5,276 bases of DNA from Burkholderiales bacterium. Lineage in GTDB: Bacteria; Pseudomonadota; Gammaproteobacteria; Burkholderiales; Burkholderiaceae_C. The stretch covers positions 1 to 5,276 of the forward strand of contig JAGWTL010000222.1 of NCBI GenBank assembly GCA_028869035.1, written 5' to 3'. Below the pieces are notes generated by a model. It was not told the DNA's origin, searched no databases, and saw only the letters and a list, made by a program, of their open reading frames with translations. Within the stretch, counting starts at the first letter, position 1; every line of letters starts with the position of its first letter. The position numbers and the translations under genes are program-made. This document shows positions 1-5,276 of the stretch, piece by piece.

Positions 1-2
1 AA

Positions 3-500
3 TCCCCCACATTGGGCAAAAACGCCTGGATCGCCGACAGCGCCCAAGTCATCGGCAAAGTCACCCTGGAAGAAAACGTCAGTGTCTGGTTCGGCGCCGT
101 CATCCGCGGTGACAGCGAACACATCCACATCGGCCGCAACACCAATGTCCAGGACGCCAGCGTGCTGCACGCCGACCCCGGCGTGCCGCTGACCCTGGGC
201 GAGAACGTGTCGGTGGGTCACCAGGTCATGCTGCACGGCTGCACCGTGGGCGACGGCTCGCTGATCGGCATCGGTGCCATCGTGCTCAACCACGCGAAGA
301 TCGGCAAGAACTGCCTGGTGGGGGCGGGCGCGCTCGTGACCGAGGGCAAGGAATTTCCGGATGGCTCCATGATCCTGGGCAGCCCGGCCAAGGCGGTCCA
401 GCAGCTCAGCCCCGAGCAGATCGCCGGGCTGCGGCGCACGGCCCAGCATTACGTCGGCAACGCCGAGCGCTTCCGCAAGGGCTTGAAGAAAATCGCCTGA
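3..500 (+). CDS. Gamma-class carbonic anhydrase family protein (5' end outside window)
   Basis: This is a cytoplasmic left-handed beta-helix protein of the YrdA/CaiE-like gamma carbonic anhydrase family. The family forms trimers that bind a metal between subunits; many members have unproven or weak CO2 hydration activity. The repeating hexapeptides typical of the fold run through most of the protein, for example VSVWFGAVIRGD and GDGSLIGIGAIV. Candidate metal ligands, counted from the TTG at position 12, are His53 (VLHAD), His70 and His75 (GHQVMLHG). Their spacing of 17 and 5 matches the YrdA-type subfamily rather than archaeal Cam. An alpha-helical C-terminal tail follows from about residue 133. 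The frame is open to the left edge, and the residues before the TTG (SPT) continue the family's usual PTLGKNAWIAD segment. The true start therefore lies upstream, and roughly 10-15 residues are missing. hslO follows after 15 nt on the same strand, so the two are probably cotranscribed. The family call is firm; catalytic activity is inferred. Confidence 0.95.
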   Translation, partial: SPTLGKNAWIADSAQVIGKVTLEENVSVWFGAVIRGDSEHIHIGRNTNVQDASVLHADPGVPLTLGENVSVGHQVMLHGCTVGDGSLIGIGAIVLNHAKIGKNCLVGAGALVTEGKEFPDGSMILGSPAKAVQQLSPEQIAGLRRTAQHYVGNAERFRKGLKKIA

Positions 501-515
501 GCCTCATCTGGCCGT

Positions 516-1502
516 ATGTCTGAACTCCACAAATTTCTCTTCGAAGGCCTGCCGGTGCGTGGCATGGTCGTTCGCCTGACTGACGCCTGGACCGAGATCC
601 TGAAGCGTCGCGCGCAAAGTGCTTCGGGGGCCTATCCGGCCCCGGTGCAGGCCCTGCTGGGCGAGATGGCCGCGGCCGGGGTGCTGATGCAGTCGAACAT
701 CAAGTTCGACGGCGCGCTGATCCTGCAGGTCTTTGGCGATGGCCCGGTCAAGCTGACCGTGGTCGAGGTGCAGTCCGACCTCAGCCTGCGTGCCACCGCC
801 ACGGTGCAGGGTGCCGTGCCTGACGATGCCGGCCTGCCCGCCATGCTCAATGTGCGGGGCCTGGGGCGCTGTGCCGTCACCCTGGACCCGCAGGGGCGTC
901 AGCCGGGCCAGCAGCCTTACCAGGGCGTGGTGCCGCTGTCGGATGCCGAGGGGCATTCCGTGCAGAGTCTGTCCCAGGCCCTGCAGCTCTATATGCGCCA
1001 GAGCGAGCAGCTCGAGACGGTGCTGGTGCTGGCAGCCGACGACAAGGTGGCCGCGGGTCTGCTGATCCAGCGCCTGCCCATCGAAGGCGTGGGCAACCTC
1101 GCGGGCCAGAACCCGGCCGAGGCCGAGCAGCACGCCGCCGAGATGCACGAGCACTACAACCGCATCGCCACGCTGGCGTCCAGCCTCAAGCGCGAGGAGC
1201 TGCTGACGCTGGACGTGGAGACCATCCTGCGCCGCCTGTTCTGGGAAGAGAAGCTGCAACGCTTCGAGCCCCAGGCGGGTGAGACCGCACCGCGTTTTGC
1301 CTGCACCTGCAGCCGAGAACGTGTGAGCGGCATGATCCGCGGCCTGGGCGAGCCCGAGGCGCGCGACATCCTCGCAGAGCGCGGGTCGATTCAGGTGGAC
1401 TGTGAGTTCTGCGGCGCCGGTTACCGCTACGACGGCATCGACGTGACGCAGCTGTTCAAGCAGGCGGGCGACCGGCCGCCCTCGAGTTCAGCAATCCAGT
1501 AA
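516..1502 (+). CDS. hslO: Redox-regulated molecular chaperone Hsp33
   Basis: Hsp33 is a cytosolic holdase activated by oxidation. Under oxidants such as HOCl or peroxide with heat, it loses zinc, forms disulfides, partly unfolds and binds unfolding client proteins. The N-terminal chaperone domain spans about residues 1-195, followed by a helical linker at about 200-250 and the C-terminal redox switch. The four zinc-binding cysteines are visible as C263-x-C265 and C296-x-x-C299, the CxC/CxxC pattern with the usual spacing of about 30 residues. Cys119 is an additional cysteine outside the switch. At 328 residues it is longer than the roughly 290-residue E. coli protein; the extra length lies in internal loops and a short tail. 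The ATG at 516 starts at the conserved N-terminus (LHKFLFEGLPVRG), and no clear Shine-Dalgarno precedes it, so coupling to the upstream gene is plausible. The last 15 codons and the stop overlap the convergent gene on the opposite strand. Confidence 0.97.
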   Translation: MSELHKFLFEGLPVRGMVVRLTDAWTEILKRRAQSASGAYPAPVQALLGEMAAAGVLMQSNIKFDGALILQVFGDGPVKLTVVEVQSDLSLRATATVQGAVPDDAGLPAMLNVRGLGRCAVTLDPQGRQPGQQPYQGVVPLSDAEGHSVQSLSQALQLYMRQSEQLETVLVLAADDKVAAGLLIQRLPIEGVGNLAGQNPAEAEQHAAEMHEHYNRIATLASSLKREELLTLDVETILRRLFWEEKLQRFEPQAGETAPRFACTCSRERVSGMIRGLGEPEARDILAERGSIQVDCEFCGAGYRYDGIDVTQLFKQAGDRPPSSSAIQ

Positions 1503-1869
1503 AGAGCTGGAACTCGCATTCGGGATCGGCGCAGCGCTCGCAGGGACCGGTCCAGCGCGGGACGGGTCCGTCCTGCGGCTGAATCAGTCGCAGGGCCGCG
1601 CGCAGTCTTTCCTTGTCCCGGCCGTAGACCACACCAAAATCCACGCCTGCGGCCGCGAGCTGTGCGCGCAGGGTGGCATCGGCTGCCTGCTGCGCAAGAG
1701 TGGCGCCGGGCAGATCCAGACCCATGAGCAGGACCCGGTCGTAGTGACCGGCAAGCAGCGTGTTGGGAGAGGGGGCATCGCTGAGTTGCAGCTCAGGCAG
1801 GTGCAGGGCGAGGGCGGTCGCCAGCGTGGTCTTGCCGGTGGCTGGTGCGCCCACAACGGCAATTTTCAT
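1456..1869 (-). CDS. Small P-loop NTPase-like protein with C-terminal cysteine cluster, function unknown
   Basis: This protein of 137 residues begins with a beta strand and a clear Walker A loop, G7-A-P-A-T-G-K13-T14. A hydrophobic strand ending in Asp follows (VLLMGLD, D52) and could serve as Walker B. Near the C-terminus is a cysteine cluster, C110-x-x-C113-x4-C118, in WTGPCERCADPEC, which may bind a metal. I recognise no specific family. The start resembles AAA-type or nucleoside-kinase-like P-loop proteins, but it is shorter than most kinases, and I assign no substrate. It starts 7 nt after ftsB, without an obvious Shine-Dalgarno, so translation is probably coupled to ftsB. Its last 15 or so codons and stop lie antisense to the end of hslO (47-bp overlap). 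The Walker A motif, start position and consistent high-GC codon use support a real gene. An alternative is that it is a degenerate remnant of a longer kinase. Confidence 0.75.
   Translation of the reverse strand: MKIAVVGAPATGKTTLATALALHLPELQLSDAPSPNTLLAGHYDRVLLMGLDLPGATLAQQAADATLRAQLAAAGVDFGVVYGRDKERLRAALRLIQPQDGPVPRWTGPCERCADPECEFQLFTGLLNSRAAGRPPA
1483..1516. terminator. Imperfect hairpin across the hslO stop, possible bidirectional terminator
   Basis: The left arm CGAGTTC (1483-1489) is the exact reverse complement of GAACTCG (1510-1516). Three further pairs, AGC (1490-1492) with GCT (1506-1508), extend it past one bulged G at 1509, leaving a 13-nt loop. It straddles the hslO stop codon at 1500-1502 and lies inside the coding end of the convergent gene. 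Neither side has a run of T, so intrinsic termination would be weak. The position between convergent genes is what makes it a candidate. Confidence 0.25.
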
Positions 1870-1876
1870 GAGCGGC

Positions 1877-2152
1877 TTATTTGGTGATCTGGACGTAGAT
1901 CTCGTTGGGCTTGACCATGCCCAGTTCCAGCCGCGCCTTTTCCTCGACCATGGCCAGGCCTTCCTTGAGGTCCTGCACCTCGGCGGCGAGCCGGTCGTTG
2001 ACCAGCTGGGCCTGGGCGTTCTTCTGCCTTTGCGCCTCGAGTTCGGTCGCCAGGCTGGCGACCTTGGGCACGCTGCCCCGACCGAACCACAGCTGCGCGT
2101 GCAAAACCACGAGCAGGGTGAGCAGGACGGCCGGGACGAAGCGTGTACCCAA
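1877..2152 (-). CDS. ftsB: Cell division protein FtsB (septum formation initiator family), TTG start
   Basis: FtsB is a small bitopic inner-membrane protein that forms the FtsQ-FtsB-FtsL subcomplex of the divisome and helps activate septal peptidoglycan synthesis by FtsW/FtsI. The 91 residues show a short cytoplasmic N-terminus and a transmembrane helix at about 5-23 (VPAVLLTLLVVLHAQLWF). The conserved LWFGRGS follows the helix, then a periplasmic coiled coil at about 30-65 and the conserved tail EEKARLELGMVKPNEIYVQI. The start is a TTG: an in-frame TAA lies two codons upstream at 2156-2158, and the next possible starts fall inside the membrane helix. An RBS-like GAAAGG (2159-2164) sits 6 nt ahead. 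The position downstream of eno is the common arrangement in beta- and gammaproteobacteria. A 179-nt structured spacer separates it from eno. Confidence 0.94.
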   Translation of the reverse strand: MGTRFVPAVLLTLLVVLHAQLWFGRGSVPKVASLATELEAQRQKNAQAQLVNDRLAAEVQDLKEGLAMVEEKARLELGMVKPNEIYVQITK

Positions 2153-2153
2153 G

Positions 2154-2164
2154 GCTTACCTTTC
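2154..2164 (-). promoter_or_regulatory. Ribosome-binding block of ftsB, supports the TTG start
   Basis: On the - strand this reads GAAAGGTAAGC, followed by one C and the TTG codon of ftsB. The AAGG core is 6 nt from the start, a good spacing. The same 11 nt occur immediately before the eno ATG (3616-3626). The TAA within the block stops the ftsB frame upstream, which fixes TTG as the first usable start. Confidence 0.8.
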
Positions 2165-2332
2165 TGAAGCCCGTTTCGCTGCCGGGCCGCCCCAATGCGA
2201 AACGCGGCCGCCTCGGGGGGCTGAGGCCCGCGGCTCCGCGTCTGCCTGCGCAGACTCGGACGGGCCGAAGAGCCGCAGCCTCCGGCGCGGCCCCACAGAG
2301 AGCCACATGCAATGCGTGAGCGTGGGGGCCAT
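2156..2332 (-). CDS. Possible 58-codon ORF bridging eno and ftsB (doubtful)
   Basis: An ATG overlaps the eno stop codon (TAATG) and opens a 58-codon frame, beginning MAPTLTHCMWLSVGPRRRLR. Its TAA lies 3 nt before the ftsB TTG, in the ftsB frame. A GAGG from the last eno codons sits just 2 nt before the ATG, so only reinitiation by ribosomes leaving eno seems likely. Against a real protein: the composition is rich in Arg, Ala, Gly and Pro with no hydrophobic pattern. Codons such as AGG, TCA, TCT and CGA are used unlike the flanking genes, and the whole stretch is occupied by inverted repeats. Frames of this length are frequent by chance in GC-rich DNA. It is listed because its two ends fit so exactly, either as a translational bridge or as coincidence. 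Confidence 0.15.
   Translation of the reverse strand: MAPTLTHCMWLSVGPRRRLRLFGPSESAQADAEPRASAPRGGRVSHWGGPAAKRASER
2172..2204. repeat. 8-bp perfect inverted repeat upstream of ftsB
   Basis: CGTTTCGC (2172-2179) and GCGAAACG (2197-2204) are perfect reverse complements separated by 17 nt of G/C-rich sequence. The hairpin sits 20 nt upstream of the ftsB start and just ahead of its ribosome-binding block. It could be a transcript hairpin, a protein-binding palindrome or part of a dispersed intergenic repeat. The pairing is directly visible; the role is not. Confidence 0.55.
2225..2266. repeat. Compound hairpin in the eno-ftsB spacer
   Basis: Three consecutive paired segments nest around a CTGC tetraloop. 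GTCTGC (2240-2245) pairs with GCAGAC (2250-2255), TCCG (2235-2238) with CGGA (2257-2260), and GGCCCG (2225-2230) with CGGGCC (2261-2266). There is one mismatch, at 2239/2256, and a 4-nt bulge at 2231-2234. That is 16 Watson-Crick pairs within 42 nt of non-coding DNA. There is no T run after it in either direction, so a simple intrinsic terminator is unlikely. A transcript stability element, attenuator or REP-like repeat are the alternatives. Confidence 0.6.
2289..2330. terminator. Inverted repeat just after the eno stop, weak terminator candidate
   Basis: GGCCCCAC (2289-2296) pairs with GTGGGGGCC (2322-2330) with one bulged G, around a 25-nt loop. It begins directly downstream of the eno stop codon in the eno direction. 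The stem is G/C-rich but no T run follows it, so Rho-independent termination would be poor. It may instead protect the 3' end of a processed eno message or reduce readthrough into ftsB. Confidence 0.3.
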
Positions 2333-3615
2333 TACCTCAAGTTATAAAAAGCCGAGCGACCGGGGTAGACGGCGACTTCGCCCAGGTCTTCCTCGATGCG
2401 CAGCAGCTGGTTGTACTTGGCCATGCGGTCGGAGCGGCTCAGCGAGCCGGTCTTGATCTGGCCGGCGTTGGTGCCGACGGCGATGTCGGCAATGGTGCTG
2501 TCCTCGGTCTCGCCCGAGCGGTGGCTGATGACGGCGGTGTAGCCGGCGCGCTTGGCCATCTCGATGGCGGCGAAGGTCTCGGTCAGCGTGCCAATCTGGT
2601 TGATCTTGATCAGGATGGAATTGGCAATGTTCTTGTCGATGCCTTCCTTCAGGATCTTGGTGTTGGTGACGAAGAGGTCGTCACCGACGATCTGCACCTT
2701 CTTGCCCAGGCGATCGGTCAGGATCTTCCAGCCGTCCCAGTCGCCTTCGGCCATGCCGTCCTCGATGCTGATGATGGGGTACTTGTCGCACCAGCTGGCC
2801 AGCATGTCGGTCCACTCGGTGGCGGACAGCACCAGGCCTTCGCCCTCCAGGTGGTACTTGCCGTCCTTGTAGAACTCGCTGGCGGCGCAGTCCAGGCCCA
2901 GGGCGATCTGCTCGCCGGCGGTGTAGCCGGCCTTGTCGATGGCTTCCAGGATGAGCTGGATGGCGGCTTCGTGGTTGGCGACGCTGGGGGCGAAACCGCC
3001 TTCGTCACCGACCGAGGTGGGCATGCCCTTGTCGTGCAGGATCTTCTTGAGCGCGTGGAAGACCTCGGCGCCATAACGCAGGGCTTCACGGAAGCTGGGC
3101 GCGCCGATCGGCAGCAGCATGAACTCCTGCAGGTCCAGGTTGTTGTTGGCATGCGCGCCGCCGTTGATGACGTTCATCATGGGCACGGGCATCTGCACGG
3201 CGCTCATGCCGCCGAAGTAGCGGTACAGGGGCAGGCCGGCCTCTTCGGCGGCGGCGCGGGCCACGGCCATGGAGACGGCCAGCATGGCGTTGGCGCCCAG
3301 GCGGCTCTTGTTCTCGGTGCCGTCCAGGTCGATCAGGGTCTTGTCCAGGAAGGCCTGCTCGGAGGCGTCCAGGCCCAGCACGGCTTCGCTGATCTCGGTG
3401 TTGATGTGTTCGACGGCTTTCAGCACGCCTTTGCCCAGGTAACGGCTCTTGTCGCCGTCGCGCAGCTCGATGGCTTCGCGGCTGCCCGTGGAGGCGCCGG
3501 AGGGGACCGCGGCGCGGCCCATGGTGCCGGACTCCAGCAGGACGTCGCATTCGACGGTGGGGTTGCCTCGGCTGTCCAGGACTTCGCGGCCGACGATATC
3601 AACAATAGCGCTCAT
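2332..3615 (-). CDS. eno: Enolase (phosphopyruvate hydratase)
   Basis: Enolase interconverts 2-phosphoglycerate and phosphoenolpyruvate in glycolysis and gluconeogenesis, is cytosolic and Mg-dependent, and in many proteobacteria also associates with RNase E. The 427-residue length is normal and the protein is complete. Near the N-terminus are REVLDSRGNPTVE and the flexible-loop segment PSGASTG at 38-44. Catalytic Glu205 lies in SVGDEGGFAP. The Mg ligands are D242 (LDCAASEF), E285 (SIEDGMAE) and D312 (GDDLFVTN). Catalytic Lys337 is in ILIKINQIGTL, followed by the signature SHRSGETEDSTIAD at 364-377 and the substrate-contacting Lys388. The ATG at 3613-3615 has a well-placed ribosome-binding block and an A-rich leader, fitting a highly expressed gene. 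It lies 34 nt after the DUF1330 gene. Its product, PEP, is also a substrate of KdsA, encoded two genes upstream. Confidence 0.99.
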   Translation of the reverse strand: MSAIVDIVGREVLDSRGNPTVECDVLLESGTMGRAAVPSGASTGSREAIELRDGDKSRYLGKGVLKAVEHINTEISEAVLGLDASEQAFLDKTLIDLDGTENKSRLGANAMLAVSMAVARAAAEEAGLPLYRYFGGMSAVQMPVPMMNVINGGAHANNNLDLQEFMLLPIGAPSFREALRYGAEVFHALKKILHDKGMPTSVGDEGGFAPSVANHEAAIQLILEAIDKAGYTAGEQIALGLDCAASEFYKDGKYHLEGEGLVLSATEWTDMLASWCDKYPIISIEDGMAEGDWDGWKILTDRLGKKVQIVGDDLFVTNTKILKEGIDKNIANSILIKINQIGTLTETFAAIEMAKRAGYTAVISHRSGETEDSTIADIAVGTNAGQIKTGSLSRSDRMAKYNQLLRIEEDLGEVAVYPGRSAFYNLR

Positions 3616-3626
3616 GCTTACCTTTC
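3616..3626 (-). promoter_or_regulatory. Ribosome-binding block of eno
   Basis: On the - strand GAAAGGTAAGC directly abuts the eno ATG, placing the AAGG core 5 nt from the start. The identical 11 nt precede ftsB at 2154-2164. Upstream the leader is A-rich (tandem TCGAAA-type hexamers, 3623-3640), which should keep the site unstructured and favour strong translation. Confidence 0.8.
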
Positions 3627-3649
3627 GATTTCGATTTTGAGAGTGGTAT

Positions 3650-3958
3650 TCAAACGAGGGGGGCGGCCACGCCCTCCACCAGAATCATGTTGAAGAATTG
3701 TGTGGCACCGGCGCGCTTGGCGCGAGCCAAGGCGTACATCTCACCGTCGTAGAAGGCCTTGGCCTGCTCGAAGCCGGGAAAGCGCAGCATGGCCACGCGG
3801 GCCGGCTGCCAGCTGCCTTCCATCACCTCGAAACGGCCACCGCGCACCAGGTATTCGCCGCCGGCGGCGGCTACTGCGGCGGGGGCTGCTGCCATGTACT
3901 GCTTGTACTGCTCCATGTCGGTGATCTGCATGTCGACAATGATGTAGGCAGCGGTCAT
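3650..3958 (-). CDS. DUF1330 domain protein
   Basis: This is a cytosolic protein of 102 residues with the DUF1330 pattern. It has an N-terminal strand (AAYIIVDMQITD), a helix with Tyr residues (MEQYKQYMAAAP), the central GGEYLVRGGRFEVMEG and then ARVAMLRFPGFEQAKAFYDGEMYALARAKRAGA. The family has a ferredoxin-like dimeric alpha/beta-barrel fold; its biochemical role is not established, so I assign none. Length is typical and the protein looks complete. The ATG at 3956-3958 begins exactly where the family's first strand should, although the 27 nt between the kdsA stop and this ATG carry no recognisable Shine-Dalgarno. An Ala-rich stretch occurs at 23-32. It is inserted between kdsA and eno in the same orientation, which suggests cotranscription with both. 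Whether it works with either enzyme is unknown. Confidence 0.93.
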   Translation of the reverse strand: MTAAYIIVDMQITDMEQYKQYMAAAPAAVAAAGGEYLVRGGRFEVMEGSWQPARVAMLRFPGFEQAKAFYDGEMYALARAKRAGATQFFNMILVEGVAAPLV

Positions 3959-3985
3959 GGTGGATGGGTGCGGTTTAGGGTGGTT

Positions 3986-4840
<855 letters not shown>

Positions 4841-4842
4841 GG

Positions 4843-4852
4843 TCCTTGCTCC
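4843..4852 (-). promoter_or_regulatory. Ribosome-binding site of kdsA
   Basis: In the 16-nt pyrG-kdsA gap, the - strand carries GGAG (4849-4852), 8 nt before the kdsA ATG, and a second purine stretch AAGGA (4843-4847), 2 nt before it. The GGAG has the normal spacing and is the likelier functional site. The short gap and site support the chosen kdsA start. Confidence 0.65.
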
Positions 4853-4856
4853 GGCC

Positions 4857-5276
4857 TCAGGCCATGACGGTCGGGCTCTTGCCCTTGCCGGTGCCCTGGT
4901 GTTCCAGCGCTGCCCTCACGAAGGCATTGAACAGCGGGTGGCCATCCCAGGGGGTGGACTTGAACTCGGGGTGGAACTGCACGCCCATGTACCACGGGTG
5001 CACGCTTTGTGGCAGTTCGACGATCTCGGTCAGGTGCTCGCGCTGGGTCAGCGCCGAGATCACCAGACCCGCCTTGCGCAGGCCATCGAGGTAGTTCACG
5101 TTGGCCTCGTAGCGGTGGCGGTGGCGCTCGGTCACCACATCGCCGTAAATCTTGTGCGCCAGCGTGCCCTTGGCCACGTCGGAGCTTTGTGCGCCCAGGC
5201 GCATGGTGCCGCCCAGGTCGGAGTTGGCATCGCGCACCTGGATGGAGCCATCCGCGTCTTTCCACTCGTTGATCAG
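4857..5276 (-). CDS. pyrG: CTP synthase, C-terminal part of the glutaminase domain (5' end outside window)
   Basis: PyrG makes CTP from UTP, ATP and glutamine. Its C-terminal class I glutamine amidotransferase domain releases ammonia, which the N-terminal synthetase domain uses. The window holds the last 139 residues of a protein usually about 545-550 long. It reads LINEWKDADGSIQVRDANSDLGGTMRLG at the truncated end, then TERHRHRYEANV and GVQFHPEFKSTP. His and Glu of the FHPEF motif complete the Cys-His-Glu catalytic triad; the nucleophilic Cys lies off the window. The frame is open to the right edge, so an internal GTG at 5235-5237 is not the start. A short, variable tail of about 15 residues (GTGKGKSPTVMA) follows the domain. 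kdsA begins 16 nt after the stop, consistent with a shared transcript. Confidence 0.98.
   Translation of the reverse strand: MINEWKDADGSIQVRDANSDLGGTMRLGAQSSDVAKGTLAHKIYGDVVTERHRHRYEANVNYLDGLRKAGLVISALTQREHLTEIVELPQSVHPWYMGVQFHPEFKSTPWDGHPLFNAFVRAALEHQGTGKGKSPTVMA

Noticed and set aside
12..14. TTG as the start of the gamma carbonic anhydrase gene
   Set aside because: The preceding in-frame codons continue the conserved family N-terminus and the frame is open to the window edge, so the real start lies upstream.
504..1259. 251-codon open frame on the - strand inside hslO
   Set aside because: It is antisense shadow of hslO, with His/Leu/Gln/Arg-rich composition and no recognisable motif. The + strand encodes the full Hsp33 including its four zinc cysteines.
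1544..1553. 10-bp perfect palindrome GGACCGGTCC
   Set aside because: It lies within the coding sequence of the P-loop gene, is isolated and has no neighbouring half-sites. A palindrome of this size is unremarkable in GC-rich DNA.
2204..2211. 8-bp palindrome GCGGCCGC
   Set aside because: It is a short GC-only palindrome (a NotI recognition sequence), expected by chance in this composition and not part of the larger pairings.
1866..2312. 148-codon - strand frame running from the spacer through ftsB in another frame
   Set aside because: It overlaps ftsB entirely in a shifted frame and is Arg/Gly/Ala/Pro-rich. The ftsB frame has the conserved membrane helix, coiled coil and tail.
2521..3693. 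390-codon open frame on the + strand opposite eno and part of the DUF1330 gene
   Set aside because: It mirrors the codon bias of a highly biased GC-rich gene. Its translation is low-complexity Gly/Ala/Val/Asp/Gln without domains, while the opposite strand encodes an unmistakable enolase.

Overview
The window looks like a stretch of core chromosome from a high-GC Gram-negative betaproteobacterium, most likely Burkholderiales of the Comamonadaceae type. The reasons are the strong G/C bias at third codon positions, the pyrG-kdsA-eno-ftsB gene order, the KDO (lipopolysaccharide) biosynthesis gene kdsA, and the sequence style of FtsB and Hsp33. The family-level placement is from memory of gene order and protein similarity, not from a search.

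Layout. On the + strand, the 3' part of a gamma-class carbonic anhydrase gene (cut by the left edge) is followed after 15 nt by hslO, encoding the redox-regulated chaperone Hsp33. Everything from about 1456 to the right edge is on the - strand. In transcription order it reads: the 3' end of pyrG (CTP synthase, cut by the right edge), kdsA (KDO-8-phosphate synthase), a DUF1330 small protein, eno (enolase), a 179-nt structured spacer, ftsB (cell-division protein) and a small P-loop NTPase-like protein. The two blocks converge, and the last gene overlaps the 3' end of hslO by 47 bp.

Function. The - strand block mixes nucleotide supply (CTP, which is also needed for CMP-KDO), KDO synthesis (which uses phosphoenolpyruvate, the product of enolase), glycolysis and septum assembly. 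Close spacing (16, 27 and 34 nt, then the spacer, then 7 nt) suggests one transcription unit, perhaps with internal processing or attenuation in the eno-ftsB spacer. The metal ligands in KdsA place it in the metal-dependent class, unlike the E. coli enzyme.

Novelty. I see no mobile element, CRISPR array, phage gene, defence system or RNA gene. The least ordinary parts are the eno-ftsB spacer and the gene at 1456-1869. The spacer has several nested inverted repeats, a 58-codon ORF that exactly bridges eno and ftsB, and a ribosome-binding block repeated from eno. The gene at 1456-1869 is an unassigned P-loop protein with a C-terminal cysteine cluster that overlaps hslO tail to tail.
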